A stretch of 6,757 bases of DNA from CAZSVI01 sp964610205 (GTDB lineage: Bacteria; Bacillota; Clostridia; DSM-8532), in NCBI GenBank assembly GCA_964610205.1, contig CAZSVI010000163.1, positions 1 to 6,757 of the forward strand, written 5' to 3'. A program made the translations under genes and the position numbers. The notes below the pieces were generated by a model, which saw nothing but the letters and a program-made list of their open reading frames with translations, ran no database searches and was not told the DNA's origin. Below are positions 1-6,096 of the stretch, piece by piece; position 1 is the first letter of the stretch, and each line of letters opens with the position of its first letter.

Positions 1-322
1 GGCAGTAATCATTCATGGTAACAAGATTGGGTTTGATAACTACCGTACTGCCATTTTTGATTAAATCCTTAAAGCCGCCTGCCAATTCAACGGCTTGACT
101 TACCAAGGTTTTGATTTGATCGCTTTGGATATCCTCTGCTTTACCGACACTTGATTGTACGATCGCCACAGTTGAACTTCCACTCACAGTGTAATCAATC
201 ATATTGTTTACAGAAGAAGTGTTATTCTGTAAAGGAGCGAATATTTGTAATTTGTAAACCAAGAATCCTATTCCTATTAAGGTTATAAGAATAGGTAATT
301 TTAATTTTTTATAATTTTTCAA
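1..322 (-). CDS. DUF362 domain protein, membrane-anchored, N-terminal part (runs off left edge)
   Basis: Reading leftward from a TTG start at 322-320 there are 107 open codons to the window edge, so the C-terminal part is missing. The start is chosen because GTGAGGAG lies 7 nt upstream and the frame then gives a basic tip (KNYKIKK) followed by a hydrophobic segment at residues 9-25 (LPILITLIGIGFLVYKL), a signal anchor or uncleaved signal peptide. After a polar linker comes a soluble part with VAIVQSSVG (52-60), a helix with AVELAGGFKDLI (77-88) and TVVIKPNLV (93-101). The last pattern is the hallmark opening of DUF362 (PF04015), whose members are often found with iron-sulfur proteins but whose reaction is largely unknown. 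The protein is predicted to face the outside of the membrane. No ferredoxin cysteines are in the visible part. The family call is firm; the function is unknown. Confidence 0.8.
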   Translation of the reverse strand, partial: MKNYKKLKLPILITLIGIGFLVYKLQIFAPLQNNTSSVNNMIDYTVSGSSTVAIVQSSVGKAEDIQSDQIKTLVSQAVELAGGFKDLIKNGSTVVIKPNLVTMNDYC

Positions 323-349
323 TAAATACTCCTCACTTTCTGCATTATA

Positions 350-373
350 TAATAAGCTATCTACAGCTTATTA
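350..373. repeat. AT-rich hairpin ahead of the DUF362 gene
   Basis: A perfect 9-bp inverted repeat, TAATAAGCT / AGCTTATTA, is separated by the 6-nt loop ATCTAC. It ends 28 bases upstream of the TTG start. It would lie in the 5' leader if the promoter at 386-414 is used. It could be an operator or an mRNA-stabilising hairpin. The low GC content and the absence of a T-run on either side argue against an efficient intrinsic terminator. Confidence 0.4.
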
Positions 374-385
374 ATTCATATGTTT

Positions 386-414
386 ACTTTATCATACATA
401 AATATCAATGTAAA
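386..414 (-). promoter_or_regulatory. Possible sigma-A promoter for the DUF362 gene
   Basis: On the minus strand TTTACA (414-409), a 17-nt spacer and TAAAGT (391-386) fit a sigma-A promoter pointing at the DUF362 start about 60 bases further on. The region is very AT-rich, so chance matches are likely. This is inference from spacing and consensus only. Confidence 0.35.
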
Positions 415-469
415 TTATTTGAAACAAAAACTACAGAATTTGTTATTGAAATGCCTTAAGCATAATGTT

Positions 470-1366
470 TTATCTGAATAACAAGCCTGCTGTAAGGGCG
501 AAGGCTAAAAGAAAAACCATATATATAATTATAAATAATGGCCTGAATACTGCTGCCAATGCCATCAGAGGGGTCACTCTGGTTGCAGGACCGACAATAA
601 GGAAGGCAAGAGCGGCCCCGCTGCTCATGCCTTCCTTGATGAAGGTTCTTACAAGAGGGATAACACCACCTCCACAGGCATAAAGGGGAACACCCATCAA
701 GCTTGCAATCAGAACCGATGACCGGCTTCCGGGTTTGAGCAGGAAGGTTATCCAATAACCAGGGATAAATACTTCAATCATGGCTCCCAGAATAATACCG
801 ATAACAAGATAAAAACCTACAAATTGAATACTTTCCAGAACATCTGCTGTAAATTTTTTTATTTCAAATTTTTTACTCTGCCTGCACAAAATTGCATCCT
901 GTGTAGTATTATCTCCTTCCGTTCCTGGATTAACAACCCATTTGGCTGGAAGAAAATAAAGAATTAAGCCCAGGAGAATTCCGAACAAGAGTACTGATAT
1001 AACCCTGGCTATAGCCATTTTTCCCCCGAGACCACCCCAGGTGAGGATGAAAAGCTGTGGATTCATCATGGATGAGGCAACGAGGAAAGCAGCCAGTGGA
1101 GAAATGTGAACATTGGCTTTCCTTAGCTGTAATACCACAGGCACCGTACCATAGGTACAAAATGGAGATGCCATTCCTAATAGAGCCGCAACTGTTACCG
1201 ACATAAGGGGAGACTTGGAAATATACTTGTAAACAAGTTTTGTCCACGACGTAAGCTTTAGCAGTTCTCCAGCGATTACTCCCAGGATCACATAAGGAAA
1301 CAATGTTAACAAGGATAGCCAGGATTTTTCACACACAAGCAGCAGATAATGCAACAAAGGATACAT
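470..1366 (-). CDS. ArsP_1-family (PF03773) permease
   Basis: Intact 298-residue integral membrane protein of the permease family that includes the organoarsenical efflux protein ArsP. ATG at 1366 is preferred because AAAGG lies about 7 nt upstream and the first helix starts at once (MYPLLHYLLLV). The frame is open to 1462, but that stretch is polar and has no good ribosome site. The protein has two related halves. Half 1 has SPFCTYGTVP (67-76, Cys70) and ASSMMNPQ (98-105). Half 2 has PLYACGGGVIPL (227-238, Cys231) and VGPATRVTP (258-266). A charged cytoplasmic-type linker of about 40 residues near 138-178 separates them. The paired Cys motifs and conserved Asn-Pro are seen directly. Family members export organoarsenicals or other soft-metal compounds; the substrate here is inferred and unproven, as no arsR, arsenite or mercury gene is beside it. 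SaoE-type exporters are another possible subfamily. It reads away from the secA remnant. Confidence 0.85.
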   Translation of the reverse strand: MYPLLHYLLLVCEKSWLSLLTLFPYVILGVIAGELLKLTSWTKLVYKYISKSPLMSVTVAALLGMASPFCTYGTVPVVLQLRKANVHISPLAAFLVASSMMNPQLFILTWGGLGGKMAIARVISVLLFGILLGLILYFLPAKWVVNPGTEGDNTTQDAILCRQSKKFEIKKFTADVLESIQFVGFYLVIGIILGAMIEVFIPGYWITFLLKPGSRSSVLIASLMGVPLYACGGGVIPLVRTFIKEGMSSGAALAFLIVGPATRVTPLMALAAVFRPLFIIIYMVFLLAFALTAGLLFR

Positions 1367-1696
1367 GTTAATACCTTTTATTCTAAATATTTTTTGCTGG
1401 AAGTCCACTCGGAAAGTCGGGTATGTAGATTTTTGATTCGGTTTTTCGTGCAAATTCTGCAAAAAAATGGCAAATATCCGGATGTTTAACGCTTTTTTTT
1501 CAGGAGAATGCGCGGAAAAATGGGCGGAAAGATGCGTGCTTGACTTTTCGAGCGGGCTCCCAGATAGGAATTTGCTTTTTCTGATACCAGTTTACCATTA
1601 AAAAATTCAAGGTGTCAACATGAATGAATTCTACCATAAAAGGGACAAAACGGCACAATGACTGTAGGATTTTAGTTCAACCGCATGAAAAATCCA
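1367..1696. other. Gene-free stretch: probable permease leader and promoter region
   Basis: I see no convincing gene here on either strand. If the promoter at 1589-1618 is used, most of this is an untranslated leader of about 215 nt for the permease. Part of it (about 1510-1562) is more GC-rich than its surroundings and holds a short near-repeat (GCGGAAAAATG / GCGGAAAGATG). An AT-rich tract with T8 lies at about 1492-1500. I do not recognise a riboswitch or attenuator. The right end may contain unrecognisable 5' remains of the secA-like gene that follows. Confidence 0.4.
1589..1618 (-). promoter_or_regulatory. Possible extended -10 promoter for the permease gene
   Basis: On the minus strand a perfect -35 hexamer TTGACA (1618-1613) is followed by an 18-nt spacer and TAAACT (1594-1589). 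The TG of an extended -10 element sits one base before the -10 (TGGTAAACT). Transcription would start near 1582, leaving about 215 nt before the permease ATG. It is the best minus-strand match between 1367 and 1690, but untested. Confidence 0.4.
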
Positions 1697-2190
1697 AGAA
1701 TCGTTGAAATATAAACCGGTGAGGGAAAAACACTGGCGGCTGTAATGCCTGCATTTCTGAACGGTCCAGGTGCGGCTGTTGACGGAATAACCATGGAATG
1801 GAATAATCCGGAGTGCACACCTCATATTGGACTGCCGTGTTGAATAAGAATAATAAAGATAAACCTGCGACAGGTTTGAATGAAAAAAAGTTTTTTTAAT
1901 CCTGAGAAAAAGAAGCTTATCCAAAATCGCTGTCATTTCATTATTGTTTGTTACTGCTGTTTTTTTGTGGTTATCTGTATGATTCGAATATGGTCATGAA
2001 ACCCGATGAGCAATAATGAGAGGCGTGGAGGTATGGAATAAGGAACCAGACCTTATACTTCTTTATGTGATAGGCACCAACAGGCATGAGAACAGGCGGG
2101 AGATATGCCCACCACCTGATAGAGGAAATCGGTACCCGCCACCTTTAGAGGTGAGGAGGGGTTTCATCTCGGTTCATCCACGGCCAGTAA
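1697..2190 (+). pseudogene. Decayed secA-like preprotein translocase ATPase
   Basis: Four SecA blocks can be read in the right order. RIVEI (1697-1711), an in-frame TAA where SecA has Lys or Met-Lys, then TGEGKTLAAVMPAFLN (1715-1762): the Walker A region, closely matching 'KTGEGKTLxATxPAYLN'. Next, in another frame, FLWLSV (1962-1979), a stop, and FEYGHE, resembling 'FLGLSVGxxxxGME'. Then LYVIGTNRHENRR (2061-2099), the NBD2 block 'GGLxVIGTERHESRR', followed by a degraded 'IDNQLRGR' (I-C-P-P-P-D-R-G, 2103-2126). Last, after a further frameshift, GEEG and SSRF (about 2152-2175), resembling 'GRQGDPGSSRF'. In intact SecA the second and third blocks are about 350 residues apart; here they are about 85 nt apart, so roughly 1 kb is gone, including the preprotein cross-linking domain. 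The spacing between the first two blocks is instead about 115 nt too long. It cannot make a SecA protein. Whether it was a second SecA copy or an accessory SecA2-like protein cannot be decided. Confidence 0.75.
1861..1877. repeat. Perfect 7-bp inverted repeat inside the secA remnant
   Basis: AAACCTG-CGA-CAGGTTT forms a 7-bp stem with a 3-nt loop. It lies in the part of the remnant that is longer than expected between the Walker A and FLGLSV blocks (about 1802-1930). A second AT-only inverted run, A7-G-T7, follows at about 1882-1897. It could be the trace of an inserted sequence, but no element ends or target duplication were recognised. Confidence 0.35.
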
Positions 2191-2219
2191 TGATACAAAA
2201 ACTTAGTTCAACTTATATA

Positions 2220-3785
2220 TTAAAAATCTTCCGTGATTATTTTATTAATAGTACTTATATCATTATCTTTACTCAGGGGATGAACGGCAGGTCCTTCAAC
2301 GATTTCTCCCGTATATGTGAACCTGGAACCATGGCAGGGACAATCCCAGGATAATTCCGCTGAATTCCAGTTTAATTCACAGCCCATATGGGTACAGGTT
2401 GTATTTACTAAATGAAGGTTTCCGTTATTATCACGGTAAGCGCCTGTGCGCTTTCTATCAACTTCCGCTATATTGCCTTCCCCGGACTTTACTTTTTCGT
2501 CTTCCGTTTTTTTGACTATTTTCCCGCCAATCAGATGCTTTGCCACATCCAGGTTTTCAACAACAAAGTGTTTTACGGAACCTGTAAGGTTTTTACGCGA
2601 AGGGTTATAAACTTCCTGCCAGGGGCTTTCACCCCTTAAAATCAAGTCTTTAAGTATTATTGCAGAGGCCACGCTGTTTGTCATGCCCCATTTCTCAAAA
2701 CCGGCAACAATATAAAGACCGGGAGTATCACTTGAAAATTGTCCAACATAGGGGATGCCATCCAGTGTCATGCAATCCTGTGTTGACCACCTGTAAGGGA
2801 TAGCCTTAACGCTGAAAATTTTTTCGGCAAAATCCGCCAATGCCCAATAATGCCTGTCCATATCCTTCCCCTGTCCGGTTTTATGGTTTTCTCCCACAAC
2901 CAGTATCATTTCATCATTGTCATTTTTGCAGTATCTAAGGGAACGTGACGGCTCCTCAGCATTGATATACATGCCTCCCGGATATTTATCATGTGCTCTT
3001 ATCGCAATAATATATGTTCTTTCGGTATATATACGTGAATAATACATACCGTGCTTATTATAGAATGGATAATGTGAGGCGATAATTACATTTTCGGCGG
3101 TAACCCTTATCCCGTTGTTTGTGGTTAGAGTATAGGGATTGTGAATATCCATACTAACCACACGGCTATTTTCATATATTTTAACACCTTCGCGGCAAAG
3201 TTTTTCCGCCAGCGGGAGTAAAAACTTCCTTGGATGGAACTGAGCTTGCTTTTCAAATTTAATGCCTGCTTTTATGGGTATCGGAAAAGGGATCTCATGT
3301 ATATATGAGGCCTTAATTCCAAGGGAAGAAGCTGTCTTTACTTCATCCTCCACTTTCCGGATATTTTTATCCTCCTGTGTATAGACATAAGCGGATTGTG
3401 GTGTATACTCACATTGAATATTATTATTTTCCGATATTTTTTTAATTTCGGTAATAGCCCATTCGTTTGCTTCGGCGTATTGCCTTGCCAGATCGGAACC
3501 CCTCTGCTGCTCAATTTTATGGTATATCAGTCCATGCTGGGAGGTTATTTTTGCCGTTGTATGTGCCGTTGTGCCCTGAACAATCCGATCGGCTTCAAGG
3601 ATTGCCGTATCAAGGCCTTCTGCTTTCAGATACCAGGCACACAGTATACCGGCCATTCCTCCACCGATAATTGCTGTATTTACCGATAAGTCATTATTTA
3701 ACGACGGATAATCAGTTGAGTCTGTAGATGCAAGCCAGAATGAGCGGGGAAGGTTTTTAAAGGTTCTTCCTGTTTCCGTATTCAT
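2220..3785 (-). CDS. FAD-dependent oxidoreductase with C-terminal Rieske [2Fe-2S] domain
   Basis: Intact 521-residue cytoplasmic protein. ATG at 3785 is chosen because GGAGG lies 6 nt upstream; the frame is open to 3920 but that extension has no ribosome site. Residues about 35-66 form the FAD-binding Rossmann start: VNTAIIGGGMAG (35-46), with the ribose-binding Glu64 after a beta strand. GTTAHTTAKITSQHG (71-85) is typical of the DAO (PF01266) glycine-oxidase-like group. The closing FAD segment contains TLDGIPYVG and GLYIVAGFEKWGM. Residues about 430-521 are a Rieske domain with CTHMGC (464-469) and CPCHG (482-486). Cys464, His466, Cys482 and His485 are the expected cluster ligands, and Cys469/Cys484 the usual disulfide pair. 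The same architecture occurs in Bacillus YhfW-like proteins of unknown substrate. It probably oxidises an amine or amino-acid-like compound and passes electrons through the cluster (inference). It starts 115 nt after the CofE-like stop and may share its transcript. Confidence 0.9.
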   Translation of the reverse strand: MNTETGRTFKNLPRSFWLASTDSTDYPSLNNDLSVNTAIIGGGMAGILCAWYLKAEGLDTAILEADRIVQGTTAHTTAKITSQHGLIYHKIEQQRGSDLARQYAEANEWAITEIKKISENNNIQCEYTPQSAYVYTQEDKNIRKVEDEVKTASSLGIKASYIHEIPFPIPIKAGIKFEKQAQFHPRKFLLPLAEKLCREGVKIYENSRVVSMDIHNPYTLTTNNGIRVTAENVIIASHYPFYNKHGMYYSRIYTERTYIIAIRAHDKYPGGMYINAEEPSRSLRYCKNDNDEMILVVGENHKTGQGKDMDRHYWALADFAEKIFSVKAIPYRWSTQDCMTLDGIPYVGQFSSDTPGLYIVAGFEKWGMTNSVASAIILKDLILRGESPWQEVYNPSRKNLTGSVKHFVVENLDVAKHLIGGKIVKKTEDEKVKSGEGNIAEVDRKRTGAYRDNNGNLHLVNTTCTHMGCELNWNSAELSWDCPCHGSRFTYTGEIVEGPAVHPLSKDNDISTINKIITEDF

Positions 3786-3900
3786 GCAATTCCTCCATTT
3801 AAGCATTTGAACCTGCACAATTCGCGCAAGCGCCCATTGAATATTTATATTATTTACTTTTAAATGAAAAAATATGCTGTATACGTACAGGGTATCTAAC
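3786..3900. other. 115-nt gap between the CofE-like and FAD-Rieske genes
   Basis: This gap holds the strong GGAGG site for the FAD-Rieske gene (3792-3796 as its complement) and two short inverted repeats: GCGC-AA-GCGC (3824-3833) and CTGTA-TACG-TACAG (3877-3890). Neither is followed by a T-run in the minus direction, so I see no intrinsic terminator, and no convincing promoter either. Read-through from the upstream gene is therefore plausible. Confidence 0.4.
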
Positions 3901-5091
3901 CTACTTCGTATAATTGTCAAAGTAGCCTTGTATATGAACGATTGGAGTTCCTTTATCCCCGCTGCCTGATGTAAGATCGCACAAGGAGCCGATTAAGTCG
4001 GTCAACCTTCGGGGAGTTGTCCCCTGAGAAGCCATGGCTCCAACCAAATCCGCCTCTTTATTCCGTATATATTCGGATATGGCTTTTTTTAGTTCTTCAC
4101 CCTCCAAATGGGCAAAATTATTATCTGCTAGATATTTAAGCTTAACTTCATTGGGGGTACCCTCAAGACCTTTCGTGTACGCCGGAGATACTACAGGATC
4201 GGCTAGTTCCCAAATCTTACCGACAGGATCCTTGAAGGCGCCGTCGCCATAAATCAATACCTCTATTGTTTTTCCTGTTTTGTCCTTTATAAGTGCCTGA
4301 ATATTGTCAACGATAGGCTGGCAATTTCTTGGAAAAAGTTTGATACTGTCTTCGGTTGCCTTATTCGATCCTAAAAGTCCGTATACTTCGTTGTGGCCGC
4401 TGCCATTTACCGGCTTTGAAAGAATATTATCCAAGCTGTACACTTTTTCAACTCCGTTTTCTCTGAGGATTCTTTTAGTCCGGTTTCGTGTATGAATATC
4501 GCAGGCAAGTACACTTTTTGTATACTGAAGGATTGTTTTTGGGTTGTTTGAAAAGATTATCTCACATTTTATTCCATATTCTTCAATCAAGGACTTATAA
4601 TAATCAATGTAATCAACGCCGGTAAACGTATGTTTGCCAAACCCGAAGAAATTACGGAACTGTTTTTCGGTTAAAACATCGATCCACGGGTTCACTTCTT
4701 TTTCATCCAGAAGATCAATGTCGACAAGATGGTTGCCTACTTCATCGGACGGGTAGCTAAGCATTAAAACAATCTTTGCGGCTCCTTTTGCTATACCCCG
4801 GAGGCAGATGGCAAAACGGTTACGGCTTAGAATGGGGAAAATAACGCCTATTGTATCATTCCCGAATTTGATCCGTATATCTTCCGCAATAGCATCAATA
4901 CCGGCATAATTACCCTGAGTCCTTGCAATAACGGATTCGGTAACAGCAACAATATCTCTGTTTTGGATTTGGAAACCCTCAATATCGGAGGCATTCAAAA
5001 CAGTATCCGTGACTACTTGTGATATATTGTCGCCCTTTTTCAGTATAGGGGCACGAAGTCCTCTCACTACGGTTCCTACAACTCTCTCCAT
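3901..5091 (-). CDS. CofE-like protein (coenzyme F420-0:L-glutamate ligase family)
   Basis: Intact 396-residue soluble protein. ATG at 5091 has AGGAGAG about 8 nt upstream. N-terminal features fit the F420_ligase family (PF01996): RAPILKKGDNI (13-23) and NRDIVAVTESVIARTQGN (44-61), the equivalent of 'GDVlvvtskivSkaEG'. Other conserved-looking blocks are RNRFAICLRGIAKGA (90-104), GSGHNEVYGLLGSNKA, YGDGAFKDPVG (281-291), SPAYTKGLEGTPNE (302-315) and GAMASQGTTPRR (351-362). It is longer than archaeal CofE (about 250 residues) and belongs to a long bacterial branch often annotated by similarity as a gamma-glutamyl ligase. True CofE adds glutamate to F420-0 using GTP. Clostridia are not known to make F420 and no cofC, cofD or cofGH is in view, so the acceptor is probably something else (inference). 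It is divergent from lysR and leads into the FAD-Rieske gene. Confidence 0.75.
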   Translation of the reverse strand: MERVVGTVVRGLRAPILKKGDNISQVVTDTVLNASDIEGFQIQNRDIVAVTESVIARTQGNYAGIDAIAEDIRIKFGNDTIGVIFPILSRNRFAICLRGIAKGAAKIVLMLSYPSDEVGNHLVDIDLLDEKEVNPWIDVLTEKQFRNFFGFGKHTFTGVDYIDYYKSLIEEYGIKCEIIFSNNPKTILQYTKSVLACDIHTRNRTKRILRENGVEKVYSLDNILSKPVNGSGHNEVYGLLGSNKATEDSIKLFPRNCQPIVDNIQALIKDKTGKTIEVLIYGDGAFKDPVGKIWELADPVVSPAYTKGLEGTPNEVKLKYLADNNFAHLEGEELKKAISEYIRNKEADLVGAMASQGTTPRRLTDLIGSLCDLTSGSGDKGTPIVHIQGYFDNYTK

Positions 5092-5129
5092 AAGAATTCT
5101 CTCCTATTCGTGTTTTATACGATTTGTAC

Positions 5130-5158
5130 TTGTATTATACAGATAAACATGATATAAG
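5130..5158 (+). promoter_or_regulatory. Probable lysR promoter
   Basis: TTGTAT (5130-5135), a 17-nt spacer and TATAAG (5153-5158) match a sigma-A promoter, placing the start of transcription about 35 nt before the lysR ATG. It overlaps the opposing promoter for the CofE-like gene almost completely, so polymerase binding at the two should be mutually exclusive. Confidence 0.4.
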
Positions 5159-5162
5159 TAAA
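5134..5162 (-). promoter_or_regulatory. Probable promoter of the CofE-like / FAD-Rieske unit, with LysR-type operator candidates
   Basis: On the minus strand TTTACT (5162-5157), exactly 17 nt, then a perfect TATAAT (5139-5134) point at the CofE-like gene. The -10 lies inside the 9-base palindrome GTATTATAC (5132-5140), and an ATAC / GTAT pair spans 5117-5135. Inverted ATAC/GTAT arms are the kind of site LysR-type proteins bind, but the 11-nt arm spacing is wider than the usual ATAC-N7-GTAT, so the operator assignment is tentative. Confidence 0.45.
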
Positions 5163-5199
5163 ATAAATACATTAAATATAGGGTATAAGGTGGAATTAT

Positions 5200-6096
5200 A
5201 TGACGTCTAAATTGGATGCATACAGGATATTTTGCGAAGTGGCAAAATATCAGAGTTTTTCTAAAACGGCAAAAGTACTGTATATGACACAACCGGCGGT
5301 GAGCCAGACAATAATGAATATGGAGAGGGAACTGGATACCCGCTTGTTTACCAGGACTTCGAAAGGTGTCAGTTTAACCAATGACGGTCAGCTTCTTTAT
5401 GAATATATTAATTCGGCTATCAATCTTATTGAGGTAGGCGAAAGGAAACTTATGGAATCCAGGAATCTGATGGTCGGAGAAATGAAAATAGGAGTAGGGG
5501 ATACAATTTCGAGATATTTCCTGCTGCCGTATCTTGAAACATTTCACAACAGTTCTCCGAATATCAAGCTGAGGATTATTAACCGGACAACGCTGGAACT
5601 GTGCCGTATGCTGAAGTCGGGTGAGATAGACATTGCGGTATGCAATCTCCCGATAAAGGATCCTGCACTGGAAATACAAAAATGTATTGATATTCATGAT
5701 ATTTTTGTATGCGGTGAAAAGTACAAGTCTATGTGTTCGTCGGTTATCAGCCTGGAGAAAATGACCGATCTGCCTATGATATTTCTCGAACGGAAATCTG
5801 TTTCAAGGCAATATGTGGAGAAGTACCTGGTTACAAAAGGAATAAAAATCCAGCCGGAAATTGAATTGGGATCCCATGACCTGTTACTTGAATTCGCAAA
5901 ATATAATTTTGGCATTTCCTGTGTCATAGAAGAGTTTTCCCAGGAATATCTGAAGAAGGGTGTGTTATTTAAGCTTAAGCTTGAAGAGGAAATTCCCGGG
6001 AGAGCAATTGGATTCTGTTTCTTAAAGAGTGTGACACTTTCCGTTGCCGCCCGAAAGTTTGTAAGTGTTGTTAAAGAGGATGTTCAACATTTTTGA
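5200..6096 (+). CDS. LysR-family transcriptional regulator
   Basis: Intact 298-residue protein, the usual LysR length. ATG at 5200 has AAGGTGGA (5187-5194) 5 nt upstream. Residues 4-63 form the winged helix-turn-helix: LDAYRIFCEVAKYQSFSKTA, then the recognition helix with TQPAVSQTIMNME (30-42), then the wing LDTRLFTRTSKGVSLT. A linker helix near 65-90 leads to a periplasmic-binding-protein-like effector domain (about 93-295) opening with MKIGVGDTISRYFLLPYL. The effector is not predictable from sequence. LysR proteins usually control the adjacent divergent gene and themselves, so the CofE-like and FAD-Rieske genes are the likely targets, with only 108 nt between the divergent starts. pckG downstream, in the same direction, has its own promoter and is a less likely target. 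Confidence 0.92.
   Translation: MTSKLDAYRIFCEVAKYQSFSKTAKVLYMTQPAVSQTIMNMERELDTRLFTRTSKGVSLTNDGQLLYEYINSAINLIEVGERKLMESRNLMVGEMKIGVGDTISRYFLLPYLETFHNSSPNIKLRIINRTTLELCRMLKSGEIDIAVCNLPIKDPALEIQKCIDIHDIFVCGEKYKSMCSSVISLEKMTDLPMIFLERKSVSRQYVEKYLVTKGIKIQPEIELGSHDLLLEFAKYNFGISCVIEEFSQEYLKKGVLFKLKLEEEIPGRAIGFCFLKSVTLSVAARKFVSVVKEDVQHF

Noticed and set aside
456..755. Minus-strand open frame of 99 codons overlapping the permease
   Set aside because: It is an out-of-frame shadow of the intact permease gene with no family resemblance.
1367..1462. N-terminal extension of the permease by 32 residues to an ATG at 1462
   Set aside because: The extension is polar and precedes the first helix; ATG 1366 has a ribosome binding site and gives the usual family start.
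1631..1936. Minus-strand open frame of 101 codons
   Set aside because: It is antisense to the SecA-like remnant, has no recognisable domain and no good ribosome site.
2140..2153. CACCT-TTAG-AGGTG hairpin as terminator of the FAD-Rieske gene
   Set aside because: The stem is only 5 bp and no T-run follows on the minus strand; it lies in degraded SecA coding sequence.
2016..2354. Plus-strand open frame of 112 codons
   Set aside because: Only its first part (to about 2126) resembles anything, namely the SecA remnant. The rest is antisense to the FAD-Rieske gene, so it is not an intact gene.
3786..3920. N-terminal extension of the FAD-Rieske protein by 45 residues to 3920
   Set aside because: It would overlap the upstream gene's end and lacks a ribosome site, whereas ATG 3785 has GGAGG at ideal spacing and gives a normal start before the FAD motif.
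5104..5292. Minus-strand open frame of 62 codons
   Set aside because: It covers the divergent promoter region and the antisense of the lysR DNA-binding domain; composition and position indicate chance.
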